Positions 8,227 through 17,818 of a stretch of 64,000 bases of DNA are shown here, piece after piece. Positions within the stretch are counted from its first letter, which is position 1. The number at the start of each line of letters is the position of its first letter. The notes under the pieces are model-generated. The model was not told the DNA's origin. It made no database searches and saw nothing but the letters and a program-made list of their open reading frames with translations. The DNA comes from Candidatus Shikimatogenerans bostrichidophilus (GTDB taxonomy: Bacteria; Bacteroidota; Bacteroidia; Flavobacteriales; Blattabacteriaceae): positions 1-64,000 of the forward strand of contig CP099827.1 of the NCBI GenBank assembly GCA_029851265.1. Direction: 5' to 3'. Made by a program: the position numbers and the translations under genes.

Positions 8227-10839
8227 ATGAAATATAATTTTAAAAAAATAGAAAAAAAATGGAAAATTAAACATAAAAAATTTAATTTTTTTGAAATTAA
8301 TAAAAATAGTAAAAAAAAATTTTACATTTTAAATATGTTTCCTTATCCATCTGGTTATGGATTACATATAGGTCATACTATTGGATATATTTTTTCTGAT
8401 ATTATATGTAAATATAAATCTGGTTGTAATTATAATGTTTTAAATCCTATTGGATTTGATTCTTTTGGTTTACCTGCTGAACAATATGCTATTAATACAA
8501 CTAAACATCCATCATATATAATTAAAAAAAGTATTAAAAAATATAAAAAACAAATTAAAAATTTGGGTGTTTTTTTTAATTGGGATAAAGAAATAAATAC
8601 TATAGATAAAAATTATTATAAATGGACACAATGGATATTTATAAAATTATTTAATTCTTGGTATGATAAAAAAAAGAAAAAAGCTAGAAATATTAAAAAA
8701 TTAATAAATATTTATAAAAAAAAAAAAAAATGGAATTGTTTAAAAAAAAAAGAAAAAAATAAAATTTTAAATAAACATAGATTAGCGTATCTAAAAAATA
8801 GTTTTGTTAATTGGTGTTCTAAATTAGGTACTGTTTTGGCTAATGATGAAATTAAAAATGGAAAAAGTGAAAGAGGAGGGCATAAAATTACAAAAAAAAA
8901 AATGTTACAATGGCATTTAAGAATAACAAAATATTCTGATAAATTATTAAATGGATTAAAAAAAATAAATTGGCCTAAAAATATTAAAAATTCTCAAATA
9001 AAATGGATAGGTAAAAGAAAATGTTTTTATATTAACATAAAAATAAATAAAAAATATAAAACAAAAATATTTTATTTTAAAAAAAAAAAAAATATAAATA
9101 ATATTATTATAAATACTAATTCTTATATATATGAATTATTAATTAAATTTATTAAAAAAAAATATAAAAAAAAAGTAATTAATATTGTAAAAAAAATAAA
9201 TAATAATAAAAATTATAAAATATTAATTAAAACAAATATAATTAATAAAAATAAAAAAAAAATTAATATATATATAAGTAATTATAAAAATAATAAAAGT
9301 ATTAAAAATATTTATTTAAATGTTAAAAATAGTAAAAATTTTTTAAAAATAAAAAATAAATTAACATTAAGTATTAAAAAAAATTTTTATATTAAAAGTT
9401 TTTTTTTGTATTTTAAAAAAAAAAAAAAAATAATTTACAACTTAAATGATTTAATTTTTTCTAGACAAAGATATTGGGGAGAACCTATACCTATATATTA
9501 TATATATAATATTCCATATAATATACCATATAATAAATTACCTTTAAAATTACCTTATATTAATAAATATATATCAAAATATAAAAATTATAAATTTAAA
9601 TTAAATTTTTATTATAAATGGGCTTGGGATAGTATTAATAAAAAAATAGTTGAAAACAAATTTATAGATATAAAAAAAAAAATTTATCCATTAGAAACTA
9701 GTACTATGCCTAGTTGTGCTGGATCTAATTGGTATTATATAAGATATATAGATAATAATAATAATAATAAAATTATAAGCAATAATAAAGAAAAATATTG
9801 GAAAAATGTTGATTTATATATTGGTGGATCTGAACATACAAATGGACATTTATTATATTCTAGATTTTGTTTAAAGTTTTTAAAAGATATTAAAGTTATT
9901 AATTATTATAATGAACCATTTAAAAGATTTATTAATCAGGGAATAATATTAAATTATTCTTTTTCTATTTTTAAATTAATAAAAAAAAAAAAATTTATAT
10001 CTTATGATTTAATTAAAAAATATAAAAAAAAAATTCAAAAAATATATATAGAAAAAAAATTTATTATTAATAATAATGAATTAAATATTAATTTTTTTTT
10101 ATTTAAAAATAAAAATTATAAAAATTTTATATTTTATAAGAAAAAAAAATTTTTATGTTATAAAAAATTAGAAAAAATGTCTAAATCTAAATTAAATATA
10201 ATAAAACCAAATAAAATAATAGATAAATTTGGAATAGATGTATTTAGATTATATCAAATTTTTATTGGTCCTTTTAATAAAAAAAAAATATGGAATTTAG
10301 ATAAAATTAAAGGAATTAAAAGATTTATAAATAAATTATTATTAATATTTAAAAATAATAAAGAAATAATTAAAAAAAAACCTAAAAAAGAAGATAAAAT
10401 TATATTAAATAATATAATTAAGAAAGTATATAAAAATTATAAAAAATTATTATTACATATTTCTATAAGTTATTTTATGAAAACTATTAATATTTTTATA
10501 AAAAAAAAAATTAAAAATAAATATATATTAGAAAAATTTATAATTTTGTTTTCACCATTTGCTCCATATATTTCTGAAGAAATATGGGAAAAATTAGGTC
10601 ATAAAAATAGTATATTTATGGAAAAACAACCTAAAATTTATAATATATATTACAAAAAAAAAATTAAATATATAATTATGTTAAATAATAAAAAAAAATT
10701 TGTTATTAAAATAAATAAAGTAAACAATAATAAAAAATATATTATAAATAAAATAAAATGTAATAATAATTTTTTTTATAAAAAAAAAATAAAAAAAATT
10801 ATTTTTATAAAAAATAAAATTTTAAATATATTAATATAA
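8227..10839 (+). CDS. leuS: Leucyl-tRNA synthetase
   Basis: Class I synthetase charging tRNA-Leu. The 870-residue product has the HIGH box (YPSGYGLHIGHTIGY, about residue 46), the FDSFGLPAEQYAI block, SRQRYWGEPIPIYY (about 408), STMPSCAGSNWYYIRYID, the GGSEHTNGHLLYSRF zinc-side region and the KMSKS loop (KMSKSKLN, about 650). Between WIGK (about 260) and SRQRYWG the CP1 editing domain is shortened to about 145 Lys/Asn/Ile-rich residues. I find neither the threonine-rich TTRPDT-type motif nor the GTGAVMAVPAHD-type motif in it, so post-transfer editing is probably lost. It is transcribed divergently from tRNA-Thr and converges on ruvC. Confidence 0.97.
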   Translation: MKYNFKKIEKKWKIKHKKFNFFEINKNSKKKFYILNMFPYPSGYGLHIGHTIGYIFSDIICKYKSGCNYNVLNPIGFDSFGLPAEQYAINTTKHPSYIIKKSIKKYKKQIKNLGVFFNWDKEINTIDKNYYKWTQWIFIKLFNSWYDKKKKKARNIKKLINIYKKKKKWNCLKKKEKNKILNKHRLAYLKNSFVNWCSKLGTVLANDEIKNGKSERGGHKITKKKMLQWHLRITKYSDKLLNGLKKINWPKNIKNSQIKWIGKRKCFYINIKINKKYKTKIFYFKKKKNINNIIINTNSYIYELLIKFIKKKYKKKVINIVKKINNNKNYKILIKTNIINKNKKKINIYISNYKNNKSIKNIYLNVKNSKNFLKIKNKLTLSIKKNFYIKSFFLYFKKKKKIIYNLNDLIFSRQRYWGEPIPIYYIYNIPYNIPYNKLPLKLPYINKYISKYKNYKFKLNFYYKWAWDSINKKIVENKFIDIKKKIYPLETSTMPSCAGSNWYYIRYIDNNNNNKIISNNKEKYWKNVDLYIGGSEHTNGHLLYSRFCLKFLKDIKVINYYNEPFKRFINQGIILNYSFSIFKLIKKKKFISYDLIKKYKKKIQKIYIEKKFIINNNELNINFFLFKNKNYKNFIFYKKKKFLCYKKLEKMSKSKLNIIKPNKIIDKFGIDVFRLYQIFIGPFNKKKIWNLDKIKGIKRFINKLLLIFKNNKEIIKKKPKKEDKIILNNIIKKVYKNYKKLLLHISISYFMKTINIFIKKKIKNKYILEKFIILFSPFAPYISEEIWEKLGHKNSIFMEKQPKIYNIYYKKKIKYIIMLNNKKKFVIKINKVNNNKKYIINKIKCNNNFFYKKKIKKIIFIKNKILNILI

Positions 10840-10859
10840 TTATAATTTTTTATATATAT

Positions 10860-11351
10860 TTAAAATATATGTTTTTTAATATAACATATAGCTACTGCTA
10901 AACTGTCAACGAAATCAAAATTTTTACTATAATTTAAAGATATATTTAATATTTTTTCTATTTTTTTTTTAATATCTAATTTTGTAGAATTTCCATTTCC
11001 TGTTATTATAAATTTTATAGTTTTAGGGTAATATTCTATTATAGGTATTTTTTTTTGTATAGCTGCTAAAATAATAGAACTTTGACATTGTATTAATCTT
11101 TTCATTGAAATAACATTTTTACCCAAAAAAATAGATTCCATAATTAATTTATTAGGTTTATATTTTTTTATTATTTTTTTGATATATAAATATATAATAT
11201 TCATTTTTTTTTTAAAATTATGTTTTTTTAAAAAATATATTTCTTTTATTTTTAAAATTTTTATTTTTTTTTTTGGTGGTTTAATTTTTATTATAGATAT
11301 ACCTGTAATATTAAAACCAGGATCAACTCCTAATATAATTTTATTTTTCAT
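10860..11351 (-). CDS. ruvC: Holliday junction endonuclease RuvC
   Basis: Resolves four-way DNA junctions during recombination. The 163-residue protein carries the acidic catalytic set: Asp10 in ILGVDPG, Glu72 in MESIF, and Asp146/Asp149 in FDFVDSLAVA. The ITGNG segment after the central region matches the family. Length is close to the usual 170-180. It is the only recombination gene in the window, with no ruvA or ruvB nearby, and stands alone on the minus strand between leuS and lon. Confidence 0.95.
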   Translation of the reverse strand: MKNKIILGVDPGFNITGISIIKIKPPKKKIKILKIKEIYFLKKHNFKKKMNIIYLYIKKIIKKYKPNKLIMESIFLGKNVISMKRLIQCQSSIILAAIQKKIPIIEYYPKTIKFIITGNGNSTKLDIKKKIEKILNISLNYSKNFDFVDSLAVAICYIKKHIF

Positions 11352-11438
11352 TTTTAATTAATTATTTAAAAATATATTTTTTTTAAAAAAAAAATATATT
11401 TTATATTATTTAATAAATATATTTTAATTTTCAATAAA

Positions 11439-13844
11439 ATGAATGATAAAAAAAATAAATATAAATTTTTTTTTAATTCTAATTTTAATTCATCAAGAAC
11501 TGAAATTATACCAATAATAAGTAATAATAATGATAATAAAAAAAATAAAAGATATCCTAAAATAATAAATATTTTACCTGTTAAAAATATAGTTTTATTT
11601 CCTGGATTAGTAATACCTATAACAGCGGGTAAATTAAGATCTAAAAAATTATTAGAAGATTCATATAATAATAATAAAATTATAGGTGTAATAACTCAAA
11701 AAGATATTAATAAAGAAAATCCTAAAAAAAAAGATTTATATAAAATAGGTACTATTTCATATATTTTAAAATTATTAAAAATGCCCGATAATAGTATAAC
11801 AGTTATTTTACATGGAAAAAAAAGATTTAAAATAGATAAAATTATTGATAGTACTAATTATTTAAGGTGTAAAATAAAAGTATTAGAAGAAATTGACACT
11901 TATGATAAAGAATTTTATGCTTTAGTAGATTCTATTAAAGATGTATCTATAAAAATGATTAAAAATGATTCTAGTCTTCCTAGTGAAGTAATATTTGCTA
12001 TTAAAAATATAGATAATTTATCATTTTTAATAAATTTTGTTACCTCTAATATGAATATTAGTATAAAAAAAAAACAATTAATTTTAGAAGAAAATAATGT
12101 TAAAAAAAAATCATTAATGATTTTAAAATTTTTAAATATAGAATATCAAAAAATAAAATTAAAAAAAAGTATACAAAAAAAGGTAAAACATGAAATAGAT
12201 CAACAACAAAAAGAATATTTATTAAATCAACAAATTAAGGCTATACAAGAAGAATTAGGAGATTTTTATTATTTATCAGAAATTAAAAGACTAAAAGAAC
12301 AATCTAAAAATAAACTATGGTCAAAAGAGGCAGAAATATATTTTAATAAAGAGTTATTAAAATTAAAAAAAATAAATATTCAAAATCCTGAATATAATAT
12401 TATTAAAGAACATTTAGAATTTATATTACAATTACCTTGGTATAAATATTCAAAAGATAATTTTAATTTAATAAGAGCAATAAAAATATTAAATAATAAT
12501 CATTATGGTTTAGATAAAATTAAAGATAGAATATTAGAATATTTATCTGTTTTAAAATTAAGGGGTAATATGAAAGCTCCTATTTTATGTTTTGTAGGAC
12601 CTCCTGGTGTAGGTAAAACTTCTTTAGGTAAATCTATAGCTAAAGTTTTAGATAGAAAATATATAAGAGTTTCTTTGGGTGGATTACATGATGAATCAGA
12701 AATAAGAGGACATAGAAAAACTTATGTAGGAGCTTTGCCTGGTAGAATTTTACAATGTATAAATAAATCAGGAACTTCTAATCCTGTTTTTGTATTAGAT
12801 GAAATAGATAAAATAGGTATAGGAGTTAATGGAGATCCTTCTACAGCTATGTTAGAAGTTTTAGATCCCGAACAAAATTACTCATTTTATGATAATTATT
12901 TAGAAATAGGATATGATTTGTCAAAAATATTATTTATAGCTACAGCTAATTCTTTAAATAATATTAATTACGCTTTATTAGATAGAATGGAAATAATTAA
13001 TTTAAGTGGATATACTATAGAAGAAAAAATTAAAATAGCTAAAAATTTTTTATTACCTAAAATTTTAAAATTTAATGGTATGTTAAAATATAAACTTTAT
13101 ATAAGTACTAAAAAAATAGAAAAAATTATAATGAATTATACATATGAAGCTGGTATAAGAAGTTTAGAAAGATGTATATCTAAAATTATACGTTATACTG
13201 CTAAAAATATAGTAATTAAAAAAAAATATATTAAAAATATAACTTTTAATTGTATTGAAAAAATATTAGGATATTCAAATAGTCCTAATATATATGAAAA
13301 AATTAATATTTATGGTGTAACTATAGGATTAGCTTGGACAAGTATAGGAGGTGATATATTATATATAGAATCTATTTTATTTAAAGGAAAGGGAAATTTA
13401 ACAATTACTGGTAATATAGGTAAAATAATGAAAGAATCTGCTATTATAGCTATAAAATATCTTAAATCAAATTATAAAAAATTTAATATAAATTGTAAAT
13501 TTTTTGATATATATGATATACATTTACATGTTCCAGAAGGGGCAATACCTAAAGATGGCCCATCAGCAGGAATAACAATTTTTACATCTTTATTATCTTT
13601 ATATACTAAAAAAATTATTAAACCATATATAGCAATGACAGGAGAAATAACTTTAAGAGGTAAAGTATTAGAAGTTGGTGGAATAAAAGAAAAAATTTTA
13701 GCTGCTAAAAGAGCATATTTAAAATACATTATTTTACCAAAAGATAATAAGAAAGATATTAAAAATATTAATAAAAAATATTTATTAGGTTTAAAATTTT
13801 ATTTTATTACTTATATGTATGAAATTGTTAAATTAGTTTTTTAA
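11439..13844 (+). CDS. lon: ATP-dependent protease Lon
   Basis: Homohexameric AAA+ protease removing misfolded and short-lived proteins. The 801 residues include an N-terminal LON substrate domain (ILPVKNIVLFPGLVIPI, from about 47), Walker A GPPGVGKTS (about 387), GLHDESEIRGHRKTYVGALP, Walker B VFVLDEIDK and the S16 protease domain. The catalytic dyad is present as Ser in PKDGPSAGI (about 709) and Lys in VGGIKEK (about 750). It begins a plus-strand run through metG, rsmA, era and the suf genes. It is the only ATP-dependent protease seen here. Confidence 0.98.
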   Translation: MNDKKNKYKFFFNSNFNSSRTEIIPIISNNNDNKKNKRYPKIINILPVKNIVLFPGLVIPITAGKLRSKKLLEDSYNNNKIIGVITQKDINKENPKKKDLYKIGTISYILKLLKMPDNSITVILHGKKRFKIDKIIDSTNYLRCKIKVLEEIDTYDKEFYALVDSIKDVSIKMIKNDSSLPSEVIFAIKNIDNLSFLINFVTSNMNISIKKKQLILEENNVKKKSLMILKFLNIEYQKIKLKKSIQKKVKHEIDQQQKEYLLNQQIKAIQEELGDFYYLSEIKRLKEQSKNKLWSKEAEIYFNKELLKLKKINIQNPEYNIIKEHLEFILQLPWYKYSKDNFNLIRAIKILNNNHYGLDKIKDRILEYLSVLKLRGNMKAPILCFVGPPGVGKTSLGKSIAKVLDRKYIRVSLGGLHDESEIRGHRKTYVGALPGRILQCINKSGTSNPVFVLDEIDKIGIGVNGDPSTAMLEVLDPEQNYSFYDNYLEIGYDLSKILFIATANSLNNINYALLDRMEIINLSGYTIEEKIKIAKNFLLPKILKFNGMLKYKLYISTKKIEKIIMNYTYEAGIRSLERCISKIIRYTAKNIVIKKKYIKNITFNCIEKILGYSNSPNIYEKINIYGVTIGLAWTSIGGDILYIESILFKGKGNLTITGNIGKIMKESAIIAIKYLKSNYKKFNINCKFFDIYDIHLHVPEGAIPKDGPSAGITIFTSLLSLYTKKIIKPYIAMTGEITLRGKVLEVGGIKEKILAAKRAYLKYIILPKDNKKDIKNINKKYLLGLKFYFITYMYEIVKLVF

Positions 13845-13868
13845 TAAATTTATATATATTAATTATTT

Positions 13869-15545
13869 ATGAAAAATAAATATATAATAACAGCAGCTTT
13901 TCCATATACAAATGGGTATATTCATATTGGACATTTGTCTGGAGTATATATACCAGCTGATATTTACGCTAGATGTTTAAGAGGTCTTAATAAAGATATT
14001 ATTTTTATTTCAGGTTCTGATGAACATGGTGCTTCTATAGTTATAAAAGCAAAAAAAAAAAATATAAAAGAAAAAAAAATAATTAATAAATATCATTTAT
14101 ATATAAAAAAAAATTTAAAAAAATTTCATATATCATTAGATAATTATTATAGAACATCATCTAAAAAACATCATGAATTATGTAAAAAAATATTTAAAAA
14201 ATTATATTTAAAAAATTTTTTTTTAGAAAAAAGTAATTATCAATATTATGATAAAATATATAAACAATTTTTAGCTGATAGATTTGTTATAGGTACATGT
14301 CCTATTTGTAAATATAAAAATTGTTATTCTGATCAATGTGAAAAATGTGGAAATATTATTAATGAAGTTAAATTATTAAAACCTAAATCTATTTTAAGCA
14401 ATACTAAACCTATATTAAAAAAAACTATTAATTTATTTATTCCATTTAAAAAATATAAAAATTATTTTAAAAAATTATTAAATAAATTTAAAAAAAATAA
14501 AAATATAAAAAAAAATGTAATTAATCAAATTAAATCATTTATAAAATACGGTTTACATGATAGATCAATAACTAGAGATTTAAAATGGGGTATTAAAATA
14601 CCAATTAAAAAATATAAAAATAAAGTATTATATGTTTGGTTTGATGCTTTAATAGGATATATATCTTGTACTAAAGATTTATGTAAAAAGAAAAAAAAAA
14701 AATGGACTTTATTTTGGAAAAAAAAAAATAATAAATTAATAAATTTTATAGGAAAAGATAATATTATTTTTCATAGTATATTATTTCCTATAATAATAAA
14801 TAATTATAATAAAAAATATATAATACCATATAATATATCATCTAATGAATTTTTAAATTTAGAAGGTAAAAAAATATCTACTTCTAAAAATTGGGCTATA
14901 TGGATACATAATTATTTTAAATATTTTCCTAATATGGAAGATTCCTTAAGATATTCTTTAATTATGGATATGCCAGAAAATAAAGACAGTAATTTTACTT
15001 GGAAAAAATTTCAATTATATAATAATTCAGAATTAATAGGAATATTAGGTAATTTTTTTAATAGAGTAGTTGTATTAGTAAATAAATATTATAATGGTAT
15101 AATACCAAAAAATAATAAATTTAATAAAATAGATATAAAAACAATAAATAAAATTTTTAAATATCCTGAAATAATTAGTAATTTAATATTGAAATTTAAA
15201 TTTAGATTATCATTATTTAAATTTATGGAATTATCTAGAATAGGTAATAAATATTTATCAATTAAACAACCATGGAAATGTAATGATATAAATAATATAA
15301 ATAATACTTTATATATTTCTTCTCAAATAATAGGTATTATTAGTCATTTATCTTATATTTTTTTACCTATAACTAGTAAAAAATTATTAAAAATAATAAA
15401 TATGAAAAAATATAATATTTTAAAATTAAAAAAAATAAAAGTTATAATACCATATAATCATAAAATTAATAAAGCTAAATTAATATTTAGAAAGATAACA
15501 GATGAAGAAATAAATAAACAAATTAATAAATTGAATAAAATTTAA
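13869..15545 (+). CDS. metG: Methionyl-tRNA synthetase
   Basis: Charges elongator and initiator tRNA-Met. The 558 residues contain the HIGH box (FPYTNGYIHIGHLSGVY, residues 10-26), GSDEHG, a zinc-knuckle pair (CPICKYKNCYSDQCEKCG, about 144-161), VWFDALIGY, and the KMSKS equivalent KKISTS (about 333). The C-terminal dimerisation (EMAP/Trbp111-like) domain found in many longer MetRS proteins is absent, leaving the catalytic and anticodon-binding parts. It lies 24 bases after lon and 13 before rsmA. Confidence 0.97.
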   Translation: MKNKYIITAAFPYTNGYIHIGHLSGVYIPADIYARCLRGLNKDIIFISGSDEHGASIVIKAKKKNIKEKKIINKYHLYIKKNLKKFHISLDNYYRTSSKKHHELCKKIFKKLYLKNFFLEKSNYQYYDKIYKQFLADRFVIGTCPICKYKNCYSDQCEKCGNIINEVKLLKPKSILSNTKPILKKTINLFIPFKKYKNYFKKLLNKFKKNKNIKKNVINQIKSFIKYGLHDRSITRDLKWGIKIPIKKYKNKVLYVWFDALIGYISCTKDLCKKKKKKWTLFWKKKNNKLINFIGKDNIIFHSILFPIIINNYNKKYIIPYNISSNEFLNLEGKKISTSKNWAIWIHNYFKYFPNMEDSLRYSLIMDMPENKDSNFTWKKFQLYNNSELIGILGNFFNRVVVLVNKYYNGIIPKNNKFNKIDIKTINKIFKYPEIISNLILKFKFRLSLFKFMELSRIGNKYLSIKQPWKCNDINNINNTLYISSQIIGIISHLSYIFLPITSKKLLKIINMKKYNILKLKKIKVIIPYNHKINKAKLIFRKITDEEINKQINKLNKI

Positions 15546-15558
15546 TAATTTATTATAT

Positions 15559-16317
15559 ATGATAATTAAAAAATATTATAGTCAAAATTTTTTAAAAAAT
15601 AATATAATAAGTAAAAAAATAATAGAATTATTATATATTACTAAAAAAAAATATGATTGTATATTAGAAATAGGTCCAGGATTAGGTATTTTAAGTAAAG
15701 AAATAATTAAAATTTCTAAAAATTTTTTATTAGTAGAAATAGATAAATTTTTAGTAAATTATATAAAAAAAAAATTTTATAAATATAAAAAAAATATTAT
15801 TAATAAAAATATTTTAAATTTAAAATTAAAAAATATAAAAAAATATAAAAAATTTTATATTATAGGAAATTTTCCATATAATATATCTTCTAAATTGTTA
15901 TTATGGATAATAAAAAATAGAAATAATATAGTTGAATGTATAGGTACTTTTCAACAAGAATTTATAAATTCTATTATTTTAAAAAAAACTAGATTGTCTT
16001 TTATATTTAATATTTATTTTAAAATTAAAAAAAAATTTAAAATTGATAAAAATAATTTTTATCCTATACCTAAGGTAGATTCATTAGTTGTTAAAATAAT
16101 AAATAAAAAAAAAGAAATAAAAAAAATAAATAAAAAAAAATTTTTTTTTCTTATTAAAGAAACATTTAAATATAAAAGAAAAATATTAAAAAATTCTTTA
16201 AAATATTATATAATACAAAAAAATATTAAATATAAAAATTATAAAATTTTTTTTAAAAGACCAGAACAGTTATCTATTAAAGATTTTAAAAATTTATATA
16301 AAATAATTTATAAATGA
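15559..16317 (+). CDS. rsmA: 16S rRNA dimethyladenosine transferase RsmA (KsgA)
   Basis: Dimethylates two adjacent adenosines in helix 45 of 16S rRNA, a late 30S maturation step. The SAM-binding motif is LEIGPGLGILSKEI (about residues 35-48), the start YSQNFL matches the family's GQNFL, and the catalytic motif NLPY appears as NFPYNISS (about 105). The C-terminal RPEQLSIKDF block is also present. It ends in TGA overlapping the ATG of era by four bases (ATGA), so the two are probably translationally coupled. Length 252 is typical. Confidence 0.96.
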   Translation: MIIKKYYSQNFLKNNIISKKIIELLYITKKKYDCILEIGPGLGILSKEIIKISKNFLLVEIDKFLVNYIKKKFYKYKKNIINKNILNLKLKNIKKYKKFYIIGNFPYNISSKLLLWIIKNRNNIVECIGTFQQEFINSIILKKTRLSFIFNIYFKIKKKFKIDKNNFYPIPKVDSLVVKIINKKKEIKKINKKKFFFLIKETFKYKRKILKNSLKYYIIQKNIKYKNYKIFFKRPEQLSIKDFKNLYKIIYK

Positions 16318-17204
16318 AAAATATAGAAAAATTTTATAAATATTATAATTCTATTATTAGTATTATAGGTTTTAGTAATGTTGGTAAATCATTTTTGTTT
16401 AATAAAATATTGAATAAAAAAATATCTATTGTAAATAAAAAAATTCAATATACTAGAAAAATAATAGTTTATGATTTTATTTTAAATGAAAAAAAAATAT
16501 TATTAATAGATAATCCAGGATTTATTTTTAAAAAAAAAAAATATATATATAAAATAATAAATCAATATATATATGAATCAATAAATATATCAAATATTAT
16601 TTTATATGTTACTATAAATAATAAATATTATTTAAATAAAGATAAATTTTTTTTTTATTTTAAAAAAAAAATAAAAAAAAATATAATATTAATAATATTT
16701 AATAAAAAAAAAAAAATAGATAATTTTTATTTAAAATTATTTATTAAAAAAAATATTATTAATATTAATAACATTAATAGTTTTTTTAAAAAAAAAAATA
16801 ATTTATTAATAAATAGAATAAATAAATTAACTAAAAAAAAAAAAATATTATTTAATTATAAATATAATATTACTTATGGTTTAAAGTTTAATATATGTGA
16901 AATTATAAGAAATAATGTTTATAAAATATACAAAAAGGAAATACCATATTCTTCAGAAATAATAATAGAAAAATTTTTAAATTTAAAAAATAAATTAATT
17001 ATTTATTGTATAATTTATTTAGAAAAAATATCTCAAAAAAAAATTTTAATAGGTAAAAATGGTAAAAACATAAATAAACTTAGTTTATATTCTAGAAAAT
17101 ATATAAAAAAAATATATAAAAAAAAAATTTATATAGATTTTATTATAAAAATTATAAAATGGAAAAATAATTATAAATATTTAAAATTTTTTGGTTATTT
17201 TTAA
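16314..17204 (+). CDS. era: GTPase Era
   Basis: Era is an essential GTPase that binds the 3' end of 16S rRNA during 30S assembly, next to the RsmA target. The 296 residues show G1 GFSNVGKS (about 19-26), the Q-Y-T-R switch I, G3 DNPG and a C-terminal KH domain (KKILIGKNGKNINKLSLYSR, then FGY at the end). The G4 motif is altered: the usual NKxD reads NKKKKID. Der (EngA) is excluded because there is one G domain followed by a KH domain. It is coupled to rsmA upstream, with hisH 9 bases downstream. Confidence 0.93.
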   Translation: MKNIEKFYKYYNSIISIIGFSNVGKSFLFNKILNKKISIVNKKIQYTRKIIVYDFILNEKKILLIDNPGFIFKKKKYIYKIINQYIYESINISNIILYVTINNKYYLNKDKFFFYFKKKIKKNIILIIFNKKKKIDNFYLKLFIKKNIININNINSFFKKKNNLLINRINKLTKKKKILFNYKYNITYGLKFNICEIIRNNVYKIYKKEIPYSSEIIIEKFLNLKNKLIIYCIIYLEKISQKKILIGKNGKNINKLSLYSRKYIKKIYKKKIYIDFIIKIIKWKNNYKYLKFFGYF

Positions 17205-17213
17205 TAAAAAAAA

Positions 17214-17810
17214 ATGAATATAATAATAATAAAATTATTAAATAAAAATATTAATAAAAAAATAATTAATGTTTTTAATTATTTGGGTATTAAACCAATA
17301 ATAACTAATAATAAAAATAAAATTTTAAATTCAGATAAGGTTATTATATATAGTACATTTGATATAAAAAAAACTATAAAATTAATAAAAAAAAAAAAAT
17401 TAAATAAAATTATATATAAATTAAAACAACCTGTATTAGCTATTTCTATGGGTTTATATATGTTATGTTATAAATATAAAAAAATTAAATTTTTAAATAT
17501 TTTTAAAAATATAAAAATAAAAAAAATATTAGATTTTAATAAAGAAAGTAAAAATAATATTGGATGGAGTAAAGTTTATCATAATAATGATGAAAAATTA
17601 TTTTATGGATTAAAAAAAAATTATTTTTATCAATATTTTATACATAATTATTATATAACAGTTGGTAAATATTGTATATCTCATACTAATCATATTATAT
17701 CTTATAGTGCAGTATTGAAAAAAAATAATTTTTATGGATTACAATTTAATCCTGAGATATCAGGTGAAAATGGAAGAAAAATATTAATAAATTTTTTATA
17801 TTTAATTTAA
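17214..17810 (+). CDS. hisH: HisH-like glutamine amidotransferase subunit, catalytic residues lost
   Basis: Resembles HisH, the class I glutaminase that feeds ammonia to HisF in imidazole-glycerol-phosphate synthase. The HisH framework is clear in the C-terminal half: NIGWSKV (family MGWNxV), YFIHNYYI (family FVHSYYV) and GLQFNPEISGENG (family GVQFHPEKSG). The nucleophile is missing: the CLGMQ elbow reads AISMGL, so Cys is Ser78. The catalytic His is Asn179, and only Glu181 remains. The oxyanion PGVGxF segment is also gone. Length (198) is normal and the frame is intact. PdxT is less likely because the GWN and HSYY blocks are HisH-type. Glutaminase activity is not expected, and the present role is unknown. 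Confidence 0.75.
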   Translation: MNIIIIKLLNKNINKKIINVFNYLGIKPIITNNKNKILNSDKVIIYSTFDIKKTIKLIKKKKLNKIIYKLKQPVLAISMGLYMLCYKYKKIKFLNIFKNIKIKKILDFNKESKNNIGWSKVYHNNDEKLFYGLKKNYFYQYFIHNYYITVGKYCISHTNHIISYSAVLKKNNFYGLQFNPEISGENGRKILINFLYLI

Positions 17811-17818
17811 AATTAAAA

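Noticed and set aside
13472-13729. Minus-strand ORF of 85 codons inside lon
   Set aside because: Antisense of the conserved Lon protease domain.
17214-17810. PdxT (PLP synthase glutaminase) instead of HisH
   Set aside because: The GW, IHNYY and QFNPEISG blocks follow HisH, and the neighbour does not look like PdxS.
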